Source of the DNA: Billgrantia gudaonensis
Lineage (GTDB): Bacteria; Pseudomonadota; Gammaproteobacteria; Pseudomonadales; Halomonadaceae
DNA length: 64,000 bases
Assembly: GCF_900100195.1 (NCBI RefSeq)
Contig: NZ_FNES01000011.1
Coordinates: forward strand, 1 to 64,000
Reading direction: 5' to 3'
Notes under the pieces: model-generated
Databases searched by the model: none
Seen by the model: only the letters and a program-made list of their open reading frames with translations
What the model was told of the DNA's origin: nothing
Shown here: positions 16,928 through 26,800 of the stretch, piece by piece
How the letters are laid out: each line of letters opens with the position of its first letter
Position numbering within the stretch: the first letter of the stretch is position 1
Position numbers and translations under genes: made by a program

Positions 16928-18739
16928 ATGGCAAACTCGCGCGTCATCACGCACCCGCTGTCACGTCGTCAGATTCTGAAAGGCGGTGCTGCGCTTGGGC
17001 TTGGTTCGGCAGCGGCTCTGAGCCTACGTCCCAGCTGGGCCAACCCTTGGGGGCAGACCAATGTATATTCCAAGGGAGTCGAAGAAGGCCCCGAGGTGTC
17101 GTTGGCCATCCGCCGGGAGTCGATCCTGATCGACGGCAAGGAGGCGAGACCGTTCAGCATCAACGGCACCAGCCCCGGGCCGATGATCCGACTCAAGGAA
17201 GGCCAGGACGCCGTACTCAAGGTCACCAACTTGCTCGACGAGCCCACGTCCATCCACTGGCATGGCCTGATCCTGCCGCCCGGGATGGATGGCGTGCCGG
17301 GGGTGAGCTTTCCCGGCATCGCGCCGGGCGAGACCTTTACCTACCGTTTCCCCGTTCGCCAGAACGGTACCTACTGGTATCACAGCCACTCCGGCCTGCA
17401 GGAGCAGCTCGGCCATGCTGGCCCGCTGGTCATCGATGCCGCCGAGCGCGAGCCCTTCCGCTACGACCGTGAGCATGTGCTGCTGCTCACCGACTGGACC
17501 TTCGAGGACCCCATGTCGGTCTTCCGCAACCTGAAGACCGCCGAGGGCTACTACAACTTCCAGGAGCGCACCATCGCCGACTTCTTCGCCGACGTGCGTG
17601 AGAAAGGCTTTGCTGCCACCGCCGAGATGCGCGGCATGTGGGCGAAGATGCGCATGAGCTCTCGCGACATCGCCGACGTCACCGGCAGCACCTACACCTA
17701 CCTGCTCAATGGTCACTCGCCAGAGGAGAACTGGACGGCGCTCTTCAGGGCCGGTGAGCGGGTTCGCCTGCGGGTGATCAACGGCTCGGCGATGTCTTAC
17801 TTCGACGTGCGTATTCCCGGGTTGAAGATGACCGTGGTGGCAGCCGACGGCCAGCCGGTGCAACCGGTTCCCGTCGACGAGTTCCGCATTGGGGTGGCCG
17901 AGACCTATGACGTCCTGGTCATGCCCGAGGACGATACCGCCTATACCATCTTCGCCGAATCCATGGATCGTAGCGGCTTTGCACGCGCCACCCTGGCGCC
18001 GCGTGAGGGGATGGCCGCCGAGATCCCCGAGCGACGCAAGATTGCCGACCGCGGCATGGAGGCCATGGGCGCCCACGGCATGGAGGGCATGGACCACTCC
18101 GCGATGGGCGGCTCAGACACGCAGGGCATGGATCATTCCGGCATGAACGGCTCGGACATGCAGGGCCTGGATCACTCCAGCATGCAGGGCATGGACCATT
18201 CCAACATGCAGGGCATGTCGAATGAGCGCAGCAGGATCAATGCCAACGGCATGCTGGCGGCGGGGGCGGCCCAGCCGGGATCCCGCTACGACCAGGCCGG
18301 CATCGGCATCGACCCGGAGGCGCGACGCATGCTGGTCTACCGGGACCTCAAGGCCTTCACTCCCTGGCCGGACCGCCGTGAACCGGAGCGGGAACTGGAA
18401 CTGCACCTCACCGGCAACATGGAACGCTACATGTGGTCCTTCGACGGCAAGAAGTTCAGTGAGGTAACGGGCCCCATCCACTTCGAGAAGGACGAGCGCC
18501 TGCGCCTGATCCTGATCAACGACACCATGATGGAACACCCCATCCACCTCCACGGCATGTGGATGGAGCTGGAGAACGGCCAGGGTGAGCTGATTCCCCG
18601 CAAGCACACCCTCAACGTCAAGCCCGGGGAGCGCGTCTCGGCGCTGATCACCGCCGATGCCGAGGGCAGCTGGGCCTTCCACTGCCACCTGCTCTACCAC
18701 ATGGATGCCGGCATGTTCCGGGTCGTCAAGGTTTCGTAA
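16928..18739 (+). CDS. copA: multicopper oxidase CopA/PcoA, copper resistance
   Basis: 603 residues with a Tat signal (SRRQILKGGAALGLG). Copper-binding motifs of a laccase-type oxidase are all present: HWHGLILP, WYHSHSGLQEQ, HPIHLHGMWME and HCHLLYHMDAGMF. A Met/His-rich loop of repeated MDHS(A/G/S/N)M units (about residues 379-437) is typical of PcoA/CopA and binds extra Cu(I). It oxidises Cu(I) to less toxic Cu(II) in the periplasm. The start is fixed by the Tat motif and the GGGAG site. copB follows after 9 nt. Confidence 0.95.
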   Translation: MANSRVITHPLSRRQILKGGAALGLGSAAALSLRPSWANPWGQTNVYSKGVEEGPEVSLAIRRESILIDGKEARPFSINGTSPGPMIRLKEGQDAVLKVTNLLDEPTSIHWHGLILPPGMDGVPGVSFPGIAPGETFTYRFPVRQNGTYWYHSHSGLQEQLGHAGPLVIDAAEREPFRYDREHVLLLTDWTFEDPMSVFRNLKTAEGYYNFQERTIADFFADVREKGFAATAEMRGMWAKMRMSSRDIADVTGSTYTYLLNGHSPEENWTALFRAGERVRLRVINGSAMSYFDVRIPGLKMTVVAADGQPVQPVPVDEFRIGVAETYDVLVMPEDDTAYTIFAESMDRSGFARATLAPREGMAAEIPERRKIADRGMEAMGAHGMEGMDHSAMGGSDTQGMDHSGMNGSDMQGLDHSSMQGMDHSNMQGMSNERSRINANGMLAAGAAQPGSRYDQAGIGIDPEARRMLVYRDLKAFTPWPDRREPERELELHLTGNMERYMWSFDGKKFSEVTGPIHFEKDERLRLILINDTMMEHPIHLHGMWMELENGQGELIPRKHTLNVKPGERVSALITADAEGSWAFHCHLLYHMDAGMFRVVKVS

Positions 18740-18748
18740 GGAGAAGGC

Positions 18749-19519
18749 ATGAATAACAGAATCCCACTGACCGCCGCCGGTGTCCTGCTGGCCACGACAG
18801 CGTTTTCCGTCGCCCAGGCAGAGGACGGCTACGATGCTCCGGCCGGCTGGCCGTCACCGGTTGTGGAACACAATATGGGCATGGCACTGTTCGACCGGCT
18901 CGAGTACGTCGTGCCCGACAAGGGGGAAGAGGCCGTGGTTTGGGACTTCGAGGCCTGGTACGGCGGCGACGTCAACCGTGTCTACCTCAAGTCCGAGGGC
19001 GAGAATGTCCAGGGCGATGGCGAGGACGCCGAGTTCGAATCCCTGGAGCTTCTCTATAGCCGGTTGATCGCCGACTTCTGGGAACTCCAGGGCGGCATCG
19101 GCTATCAGGGCGGTGTGTTCTCGGACGACCACGCCGAACGCGGCTATGGGGTCATCGGCCTGCAGGGTGTGATGCCCTACGGGATCGAGACTGACGTGGC
19201 ACTTCAGGTCAGCGACGAGGGAGACGTCTCGGCGAGTTTCGAGGGTGAGTATGACCTCCGCCTGACCCAACGACTCTATCTGCAGCCACGTACCGAAATT
19301 GTCGTCGCTGCCAGCGAGGTCGAGGAGTTCGGTGTCGGCGAGGGGCTCAACTCCGTGCGTGTCGGTATGCGCCTGGGCTATCAGGTAACCCGGCGGTTCG
19401 CGCCCTACGTGGGTGGCTACTGGGAGAAGCAGTACGGGGATACCGCCGATCTCTCGCGTGCCGGAGGTGATGCCACGGAAGATACCGGTCTCGTAGCCGG
19501 GGTAAGGCTGATGTTCTAG
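18749..19519 (+). CDS. copB: outer-membrane copper resistance protein CopB/PcoB
   Basis: 256 residues with a signal peptide ending VAQAEDG. The PcoB signature is clear: VEHNMGMALFDRLEY, then WDFEAWYGGDVNRVYLKSEG, and a beta-barrel with alternating strands to the C-terminal VAGVRLMF, ending in the expected Phe. It lacks the Met-rich N-terminal extension seen in some CopB proteins; here the Met-rich part is in CopA instead. A terminator follows within 30 bp, closing the copAB operon. Confidence 0.93.
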   Translation: MNNRIPLTAAGVLLATTAFSVAQAEDGYDAPAGWPSPVVEHNMGMALFDRLEYVVPDKGEEAVVWDFEAWYGGDVNRVYLKSEGENVQGDGEDAEFESLELLYSRLIADFWELQGGIGYQGGVFSDDHAERGYGVIGLQGVMPYGIETDVALQVSDEGDVSASFEGEYDLRLTQRLYLQPRTEIVVAASEVEEFGVGEGLNSVRVGMRLGYQVTRRFAPYVGGYWEKQYGDTADLSRAGGDATEDTGLVAGVRLMF

Positions 19520-19542
19520 CCATCCTTATATGTCGGTGCTTG

Positions 19543-19568
19543 CGCCACCTTCCGGTGGCGTTTTTTTT
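19543..19568 (+). terminator. rho-independent terminator after copAB
   Basis: CGCCACC (19543-19549), TTCC loop, GGTGGCG (19554-19560), then a run of T. Confidence 0.93.
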
Positions 19569-19586
19569 ACCCTTCACCTACGTATA

Positions 19587-19618
19587 TTCAGCTCTATTTC
19601 AAGTTGCACCACTATCAT
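19587..19618 (+). promoter_or_regulatory. candidate CopR box and promoter of the first PPC-like gene
   Basis: TTCAG at 19587 and TTCAA at 19598 (11-bp period), with -10 TATCAT at 19613, 15 nt after the second repeat starts. Confidence 0.7.
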
Positions 19619-19648
19619 GACAGTGTCACCAAAACGGAGAGACCTCTC

Positions 19649-20065
19649 ATGAAGTTCAAGACAATTACTTTTGGAATGGCAGTGGCAAGCATGTTTTCAA
19701 TGCCTGTCCTCGCCAATATGGGAGCCAGTGTCCAGGAGATGCCGGTTTTGGAAAGAGGCGTATCTCCTACACAGATCCTCGCTAATGGACACCCGAAACG
19801 CTTCCAGATTAACATTGACCAGCCCACGACGCTGAGAGTCTCAAGTGAACACTTTACGGGAGTGTCGAGTCAGGGTAGTCAGATCAAAGCGATATTATAT
19901 GATGATGCCGGTAACCGTGTGGCGGAAGCATCCAGCCCTCGAGGTCACTTTCAGCTCAACAGACAGCTGCAACCTGGGAATTATCAAATTGAAGTGTCAG
20001 GATCATCACTGGGAGGCAAAGCTGAGAGTGATCGAAACCGGTATGAGCTTCACACTGCATACTGA
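19649..20065 (+). CDS. exported PPC-like protein, copper-block paralogue 1
   Basis: 138 residues with a signal peptide ending SMPVLANMG. The mature part (RGVSPTQILANGHPKRFQIN ... LRVSSEHFTG ... AILYDDAGNRVAEAS ... LQPGNYQIEVSGSSLGG) reads as a small beta-sandwich similar in rhythm to bacterial pre-peptidase C-terminal (PPC) domains; this resemblance is inferred. No Cys or His cluster is present. It is a clear paralogue of the product of 20289-20702. It has its own CopR-type promoter and its own terminator, so it is made as a single-gene unit, probably in response to copper. Confidence 0.7.
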   Translation: MKFKTITFGMAVASMFSMPVLANMGASVQEMPVLERGVSPTQILANGHPKRFQINIDQPTTLRVSSEHFTGVSSQGSQIKAILYDDAGNRVAEASSPRGHFQLNRQLQPGNYQIEVSGSSLGGKAESDRNRYELHTAY

Positions 20066-20099
20066 ATGAAGTAGTCGGGCAGAGTTTTTTCATCATAGT

Positions 20100-20123
20100 G
20101 GCCAGCCTTGAGCTGGCCTTTTT
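20100..20123 (+). terminator. rho-independent terminator after PPC-like gene 1
   Basis: GGCCAGC (20100-20106), loop CTTGA, GCTGGCC (20112-20118), then TTTTT. Confidence 0.93.
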
Positions 20124-20224
20124 CATTACAGCCCAATCACGGGTGATTTTTGGGGTAGCCATAAGTCATGTTGGCAATGCAAGTGAATAGTTATGATCTG
20201 TGTCATGGTTTTAAAGTATGCCTG

Positions 20225-20256
20225 TTAAGGCTGGGTTCAGGTAAGAAACGTATCTG
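20225..20256 (+). promoter_or_regulatory. candidate CopR box and promoter of the second PPC-like gene
   Basis: TTAAG at 20225 and TTCAG at 20236 (11-bp period), with -10 TATCTG at 20251, 15 nt after the second repeat starts. It is the most divergent of the six boxes. Confidence 0.6.
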
Positions 20257-20288
20257 AGTCTGTCACCAAACAGGAAGGGAGAGTTGAC

Positions 20289-20702
20289 ATGAAAATCAAA
20301 TTCGCATTTGCCGCCGCCATCATTAGCCTCGTTGCTACGCCCGCATTTGCCAGTTTTGGCCACACCGAATCTCAGGGCAAGCAGCTGTCGGAGGGGGTTA
20401 CGCCCGGTGGCATTTTGACCAGCGGCTTCCCGCATGAATATGCACTTTCGTTAAACGAAAGTTCGGAGGTGAAAATTGCCAGTGATCACTTTCCAGGATC
20501 ATCAAGTCTTACACTTGGGATGAAGGCAAAGTTGATGAATGATTCAGGGAAAACTATTGCGGAAGTAGATTCATTCAATGGAGACTTCACGATTGATGAA
20601 AAGCTCGAGAAAGGCGAATATCGCCTGATGGTATCAGGTGATAGTGGTGGGCTTGGTGATAGTGATATTCACCAGTACAGTCTGCATGTAGACATTCAGT
20701 GA
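20289..20702 (+). CDS. exported PPC-like protein, copper-block paralogue 2
   Basis: 137 residues with a signal peptide ending TPAFASFG. The mature region follows the same plan as the 19649-20065 product: EGVTPGGILTSGFPHEYALS, then IASDHFPGSSSLTL, AKLMNDSGKTIAEVDSFNGD, and LEKGEYRLMVSGDSGGLGDS. The identity is moderate, so the duplication is old. The ATG follows a GGAAGGGAG site. It lies between copAB and the Cus-type pump and is separated from tolC by a stem-loop. A copper-induced periplasmic role is likely, mechanism unknown. Confidence 0.7.
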   Translation: MKIKFAFAAAIISLVATPAFASFGHTESQGKQLSEGVTPGGILTSGFPHEYALSLNESSEVKIASDHFPGSSSLTLGMKAKLMNDSGKTIAEVDSFNGDFTIDEKLEKGEYRLMVSGDSGGLGDSDIHQYSLHVDIQ

Positions 20703-20711
20703 TACGCGAGG

Positions 20712-20735
20712 GTTGGTCAGCTAATGCTGGCCAAC
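20712..20735 (+). terminator. stem-loop after PPC-like gene 2
   Basis: GTTGGTCAGC (20712-20721) pairs with GCTGGCCAAC (20726-20735) with one G-T pair around TAAT. There is no T-run, so it may attenuate rather than terminate. Confidence 0.5.
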
Positions 20736-20859
20736 TATCGTCCCGGTAAGTTGTTGGTTTTCAAAATGGATATCCAGTCATAGTGTGTTATGGCTGAGTA
20801 TTAAAGTTAGTTATGATGATGTTTTTCTGTGTAGCATAACATTTCCGTGGGGAGCTGCT

Positions 20860-22164
20860 GTGATCAAGGCTGTATTATTACTCACCGGTGTCTTGGGTGT
20901 CGCCTGGATGCCAGCTATTGCTGTTGCCGGGAGTGAAACGGACAGTTTGCAAAAAGCGATACAGATAGCCATTGATCAAGACCCTTGGTTAACCGGAAGT
21001 ATGTCCACTGAAGCCGCCCTTGAGAACGAGGCCATTGCGTCGGCCCAGCTCCCGGACCCCCAGATTTCATTGAAAGCGGGAAATCTGCCGGTTGATACTT
21101 TTGACTTGAATCAAGAAGGTATGACCCAGTTCAGCGTAGGAATCAGTCAGAAATTTCCCAGAGGAGATAGCCTGGCGCTTGCCAAGCAACAAAAGCAGCA
21201 GATTGCGGCCCAACAGCCGATGTTGCGGCAGGATAGGGAAGCCAGAGTCGAGGCTACGGTCAGCCAGCTTTGGCTGGAGGCCACTCGAGCTCAGCTGAGC
21301 ATCGAGCGGATAGAGCGTGATCGTAGCTTGTTTGAGCAGCTAGCTGATGTCGCCGAGGTGAGTTATTCGTCCGCCTTTGGAATGACCCGCCAAGACGATG
21401 TGATTCGTGCTCAGTTGGAGTTGACTCGCCTGGAGGACCGGTTGACCGATCTCAGGCAGCAACAGGAGGCCGTTGAACGACAGCTATCTGAATGGCTGGG
21501 GAGCGAAGCGATAATGCCGGTAGTGGCGGATTTCCCCGGGCTGGAATTGGAAGAACCTAAGCTTTTCACTGCCGTTGAGCGTCCCAATCGTCAGGCATGG
21601 TATGAGCGGGTGAGGTATCACCCTGCCGTGCTGGCAGTCGATAAGTCGATTGATGCCATGGAAATTGGAGTCGATGCAGCGAGGCAGCAGTACAAGCCAG
21701 AATGGGGTGTGTCGGCTCAGTATGGCTACCGCGAAGACGACCCCATGGGTGGGAGCCGAGCGGATTTGTTCTCCGTCGGCGTCACATTCGACGTGCCTAT
21801 CTTTACGGAAAATCGACAGGACAAGCGAGTGGCGGCGGCTGCCTCTCGCCATGAATCAGTGCAATATCAAAGGGAAAGCTTGATACGTGAACTGATTGCC
21901 AGGCTAGAAACAAATTGGGCTAAGTTGTCGCGGCTTGATGAAAGGCTTGCACTGTATGGGAATCGCTTGTTGCCAGAGCTGAGCGAACAGGCCGAAGCTT
22001 CCCTGAATGCCTATAACAATGACGATGGTGATTTTGCAGAAGCCGTGCGGGCACGAATTGATGAAACCAATGCGAGTGTGGAGCTCATAGGCCTGAAAGC
22101 CCAACGACTCAAGGTGATCTCGGATATCAACTACCTGCTGTCCCAAGGCACGTCTTCACGCTAA
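20860..22164 (+). CDS. cusC: TolC-family outer-membrane channel of a Cus-type pump
   Basis: 434 residues from GTG 20860, chosen for its GGGGAG site and because it gives a normal signal peptide (IKAVLLLTGVLGVAWMPAIA, then VAG). The two repeated outer-membrane-efflux domains are present (LQKAIQIAIDQDPWL, QFSVGISQKFPRGDSLA; VDAARQQYKPEWGVSAQYGY, GVTFDVPIF). Unlike E. coli CusC there is no lipobox Cys, so it is not expected to be lipidated. It forms the outer-membrane duct for CusBA and is followed by cusB after 35 nt. Confidence 0.87.
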   Translation: MIKAVLLLTGVLGVAWMPAIAVAGSETDSLQKAIQIAIDQDPWLTGSMSTEAALENEAIASAQLPDPQISLKAGNLPVDTFDLNQEGMTQFSVGISQKFPRGDSLALAKQQKQQIAAQQPMLRQDREARVEATVSQLWLEATRAQLSIERIERDRSLFEQLADVAEVSYSSAFGMTRQDDVIRAQLELTRLEDRLTDLRQQQEAVERQLSEWLGSEAIMPVVADFPGLELEEPKLFTAVERPNRQAWYERVRYHPAVLAVDKSIDAMEIGVDAARQQYKPEWGVSAQYGYREDDPMGGSRADLFSVGVTFDVPIFTENRQDKRVAAAASRHESVQYQRESLIRELIARLETNWAKLSRLDERLALYGNRLLPELSEQAEASLNAYNNDDGDFAEAVRARIDETNASVELIGLKAQRLKVISDINYLLSQGTSSR

Positions 22165-22199
22165 CTCACGACTTCTCAAGTCTGGAATGAGACATCACG

Positions 22200-23828
22200 A
22201 TGAATCAAATGGGTAGGTACTTTTTCGTCATATCGTTAGGCGTCATGTTGGGCGTGTCCGGCAGTATAGTCCTGGGAGGCAAGACATTCATCCTGAATGC
22301 AGTAGAAACTGCTATTGGAAACGATAGTAGTGAGACTGGGATGGAAGAGAGGGGGGAGCGCGTTCCCCTTTATTGGGTGGCGCCAATGGATCCCGACTAT
22401 AAGCGGGACAAGCCTGGAAAATCCCCGATGGGGATGGACCTCGTGCCGGTATATGATGATCAGGACCAAGGAGATACTCCCGGGACAGTGAAAATTTCTC
22501 CTGATGTCGTCAATAATCTTGGTGTCAAAACAGGCACAGTCGAAAAGGATACCTTTGACACTACGGTAAGGACAGTTGGGTATGTCCAATACGATGAAGA
22601 TAAGTTGGTACATATCCATCCCCGCGTCGAGGGGTGGATAGAAAAGTTATTTGCCAAGTCCGAAGGGGATCGAGTTACCCAGGGTCAGCCGCTCTACTCG
22701 ATCTATTCGCCGACGCTCGTGAATGCACAGCAAGAATTGTTGCTTGCAATGAACCGCGGCAACCAACGTCTGATTTCTGCCGCCTTGGAAAGGCTCCGCG
22801 CGTTACAAGTTCCCACTGAAGCCATCCAGAGTCTCAAAGACACACGCCAGGTCAGCCAGACGATCATCTTGCGCGCACCTCAGAGTGGCGTTTTGGACAA
22901 CTTGCAAGTGCGTGAAGGAATGTTCGTGAGCCCGGGAATGAGCATGATGAGTATTGGCGTTCTTGATCATGTGTGGGCTGTCGGAGAGGTGTTTGAGCGC
23001 CAGGCAGCGTTGATCGCTGAGGGAGATGAGGTTCGCATGACTCTTGACTATCTACCCGAACGGGAGTGGACAGGGGTGGTGGACTATATATACCCAAGTA
23101 TTGATAGTGAGACGCGTACGGCTCGTGTAAGGATGCGTTTCGCCAACGACGACCTGGCACTGAAGCCTGGAATGTTTTCTCAGCTGACCATTATGTCCGA
23201 TACGACGACTGAGGCATTGCAAATACCCCGTGAGGCCTTGATTCGCACCGGAAGCCAGTCGCGTGTCGTTCTTGCATTGGGTGATGGAAAATTCAAATCG
23301 ATCGAAGTCGACGTTGGACGCGTGGGTTGGGAAACCGTCGAGATATTATCGGGCCTGGAGGAGGGCGATCGCATTGTTACGTCGGCTCAGTTCCTTCTGG
23401 ATTCCGAGTCAAGTCGAACATCAGACTTTCGACGAATGGAGCATAGTGACAGTGCTGAAGAGGCCGATGATAATTCCCTTGTTGAGACCGTATGGGTGCC
23501 AGCACGCATCGAAGATGTCATGCCGGATCATGGCATGGTGACGCTATCCCATGCCCCCATCGCGGCGTGGAACTGGCCGGCCATGAGCATGGATTTCCAG
23601 GTTGCTGATACGGTTAGCCTTGAACAGCTGAAAGACGGTATGGACATCCATGCCGAACTCGAACGGATTGCGGAAGACAAAGTCGCTCTACGCGGTGTGC
23701 ATGTTGACGATGATAAGACTAAAGCACCCAGCGATGAGGGCATGGATCACGGAGAAACCAGTAATGCGGAACGCGGCCAGCAAGACGTGATGAGCCATCA
23801 AGGCCATGCAACTGGGGAGAGCAAGTAA
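22200..23828 (+). CDS. cusB: CusB-type periplasmic adaptor with C-terminal CusF-like domain
   Basis: 542 residues. An N-terminal anchor/signal segment (FFVISLGVMLGVSGSIVLGG) is followed by a heavy-metal-binding motif (YWVAPMDPDYKRDKPGKSPM, then GMDLVPVY), the lipoyl/hairpin adaptor core (VHIHPRVEGWIEKLF; GQPLYSIYSPTLVNAQQE) and the beta-barrel (VWAVGEVFE). After about residue 425 it continues into a CusF-like module (VMPDHGMVTLSHAPIAAWNW, PAMSMDFQV) and a His/Met-rich tail. E. coli CusF is a separate chaperone; here it is fused to the adaptor. The stop overlaps the cusA start (TAATG). Confidence 0.92.
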   Translation: MNQMGRYFFVISLGVMLGVSGSIVLGGKTFILNAVETAIGNDSSETGMEERGERVPLYWVAPMDPDYKRDKPGKSPMGMDLVPVYDDQDQGDTPGTVKISPDVVNNLGVKTGTVEKDTFDTTVRTVGYVQYDEDKLVHIHPRVEGWIEKLFAKSEGDRVTQGQPLYSIYSPTLVNAQQELLLAMNRGNQRLISAALERLRALQVPTEAIQSLKDTRQVSQTIILRAPQSGVLDNLQVREGMFVSPGMSMMSIGVLDHVWAVGEVFERQAALIAEGDEVRMTLDYLPEREWTGVVDYIYPSIDSETRTARVRMRFANDDLALKPGMFSQLTIMSDTTTEALQIPREALIRTGSQSRVVLALGDGKFKSIEVDVGRVGWETVEILSGLEEGDRIVTSAQFLLDSESSRTSDFRRMEHSDSAEEADDNSLVETVWVPARIEDVMPDHGMVTLSHAPIAAWNWPAMSMDFQVADTVSLEQLKDGMDIHAELERIAEDKVALRGVHVDDDKTKAPSDEGMDHGETSNAERGQQDVMSHQGHATGESK

Positions 23829-26800
23829 TGATTCCTGCGTTGATCCGTTGGTCAATAAGCAACCGTTTTCTCGTGCTTCTTGCTGCCGTGATTCTGGCGG
23901 GGGCGGGAATCTATTCAGTCAAGAATACCCCGATTGATGCTCTACCGGACTTGTCAGATGTGCAGGTGATCATCAAGACCAACTACCCGGGCCAGGCTCC
24001 GCAGGTCGTCGAAGATCAAGTCACCTACCCGCTCACCACGGCCATGCTGTCGGTTCCCGGGGCGGCAACGGTACGCGGATACTCCTTCTTCGGTGACTCC
24101 TACGTATATGTGATTTTTGATGAGGATACCGATCCCTACTGGGCCCGCTCTCGTGTGCTGGAGTATCTTTCTCAGGTGGCGCTTACGCTACCGGATAGTG
24201 CGCGCCCACAGCTTGGCCCAGATGCCACTGGCGTGGGGTGGGTCTATCTCTACGCCCTCATCGACAAGACTGGCCAACATGATCTCAGTGAGTTGCGGAG
24301 CTTGCAGGACTGGTTTCTGAAGTATGAGCTTCAGACCGTGTCGGGCGTCTCTGAAGTCGCGGCGCTTGGCGGCATGGTCAAGCAATACCAGGTCGTGGTA
24401 GATCCGGAGAAACTGCGTGCCTTCGACATTCCCCTGGCTCACATCCAGACCGCTATACAGCGGGCCAACCAGGAAGTTGGCGCCTCGGTCGTCGAGATGG
24501 CCGAAGCCGAGTACATGGTGCGCGCCACTGGTTATATCCAGAGTCGTGAGGATCTTGCCAGTATTCCGCTGGGTGTGGATGATAATGGAACGCCTCTGCT
24601 GCTCAAGGATGTCGCCGACATCGGGATGGGCCCCCAGATGCGCCGTGGCATTGCCGAACTGAACGGGGAAGGTGAGACCGTCGGTGGCATCGTTGTCATG
24701 CGCACAGGAGAGAATGCCCAGAAGACGATCGATGGCGTCAAGGCCAAGCTTGAGCAGCTCCAGTCCAGCCTGCCGGAGGGGGTGGAGGTCGTGACGGTCT
24801 ATGACCGTTCAGGCTTGATCGAAAAGGCGGTAGACAACCTGCTGCGTGGCTTGCTCGAGGAGTTAGCCATCGTAGCCTTGGTATGCGTGCTCTTCCTGTT
24901 CCATCTGCGCTCTGCGTTAGTGGCGATGATCAGCTTGCCGATGGGCATTCTCACTGCCTTCATCATCATGAACTGGCAGGGCATCAACGCCAACATCATG
25001 TCGCTTGCGGGTATCGCCATAGCGATCGGTGCCATGATCGATGGCGCCGTCGTATTGATCGAGAATTTGCACAAGCACATGGAGCGTACACCGTTGACGC
25101 GTGAGAACCGCTGGAAGGTGGTGGCCGACTCGGCGGTGGAAGTGGGACCGGCTCTTTTCTTCAGCTTGCTGATCATCACTGTCAGCTTTGTTCCTGTCTT
25201 TACCCTCGAGGCCCAAGAGGGGCGAATGTTTTCACCATTGGCCTTCACCAAGACCTATGCCATGGCAGCCAGTGCCGGGCTGGCGGTCACCTTGGTTCCG
25301 GTGCTGATGGGCTATTTCATCCGCGGCCGCGTACTTCCTGAGCACAAGAATCCGGTCAATCGACTGCTGGTCGGGGTCTACATGCCGGTACTCAAGGCGG
25401 TATTGAGATTCCCAAAGACGACCATCGCCCTGGTGCTAGCGATAACCCTGGTAGGTTTCTGGCCGGTCAGCAAGATTGGCAGCGAGTTTATTCCACCCCT
25501 GGATGAAGGCGACTTGATGTACATGCCGACCACTTATCCAGGGCTGTCGATCGGCAAGGCGCGGGAGCTCCTTCAGCAGACCGATAAACTGATTGCCAGC
25601 GTACCGGAGGTGGACACGGTGTTTGGCAAGATCGGACGGGCCGACACGGCTACCGACCCTGCGCCGCTGACCATGATCGAAACATTCATTCAGCTCAAAC
25701 CGCGGGAAGAGTGGCGAGAGGGGATGACCACCGACAAGCTCAAGAAGGAACTCGACAGCCTGGTGCGGATACCGGGGGTATCCAATGCCTGGGTGATGCC
25801 GATTTCGACGCGCATCGATATGCTGGCGACCGGGATCAAGACGCCGGTGGGCATCAAGGTGGGCGGAGAAGATCTCAAGCAGATTCAGTCCATCGGACAG
25901 CAGCTGGAGACGATCCTTAGCGATGTTCCTGGTACCGCTTCGGTCTATTCCGAGCGGGTGGCCGGAGGTCGCTATATCAAGGTTGATATCAACCGCGCTC
26001 AGGCGGCGCGCTATGGCCTGAACATTGCCGACGTGCAACAAGTGGTGGCGACCGCTATCGGTGGTCAGAACATTACTCAGACCATCGAGGGATTGGAGCG
26101 CTACCCGGTCAACCTGCGCTACCCACAGGATTACCGGGACTCCCCCGAGCGGCTGGCCGAGCTGCCGATCGTCACCGCCAATGGGCAGCGTATCGCGCTA
26201 GCAGACGTGGCGGACATCTACGTGGAGGACGGTCCACCGGCGATCAAGAGCGAAAACGCACGCCCTAACGGTTGGACCTTCGTGGATATCGAGGGTGTGG
26301 ATGTCGGCACCTACGTGCAGCGCGCCATGGATGTCGTGGCGGAGGAGCTCGAGCTACCCACCGGATATTCGGTGACGTGGTCCGGGCAATATGAATACAT
26401 GCTGCGTGCCAAGGAGAAGCTGAGCTATGTGGTGCCTTTCACGTTGGCCATCATCGTGATCCTGCTCTACATGAGCTTCAAGCGCTTCAGTGAGGTAGCC
26501 ATCATCATGGGCACGCTACCACTGGCCATGGTAGGGGCCATCTGGCTGATGTATCTGCTGGGCTATAACTTCTCCGTGGCCGTGGGAGTGGGGTTTATCG
26601 CTCTGGCCGGGGTGGCAGTCGAGATCGGAGTGATCATGCTCGTATATCTCAACCAGGCCTATCAGCAGATGCTCGAGCGCTGCCAACACAAGGGAGTACA
26701 ACCCCGTCGGGAGACTCTTCGCCACGCCGTGCTGCACGGTGCTGCTCTCAGGGTGAGACCGGTAATGATGACATCGGTCTCGACCATTGCCGGTCTTCTG

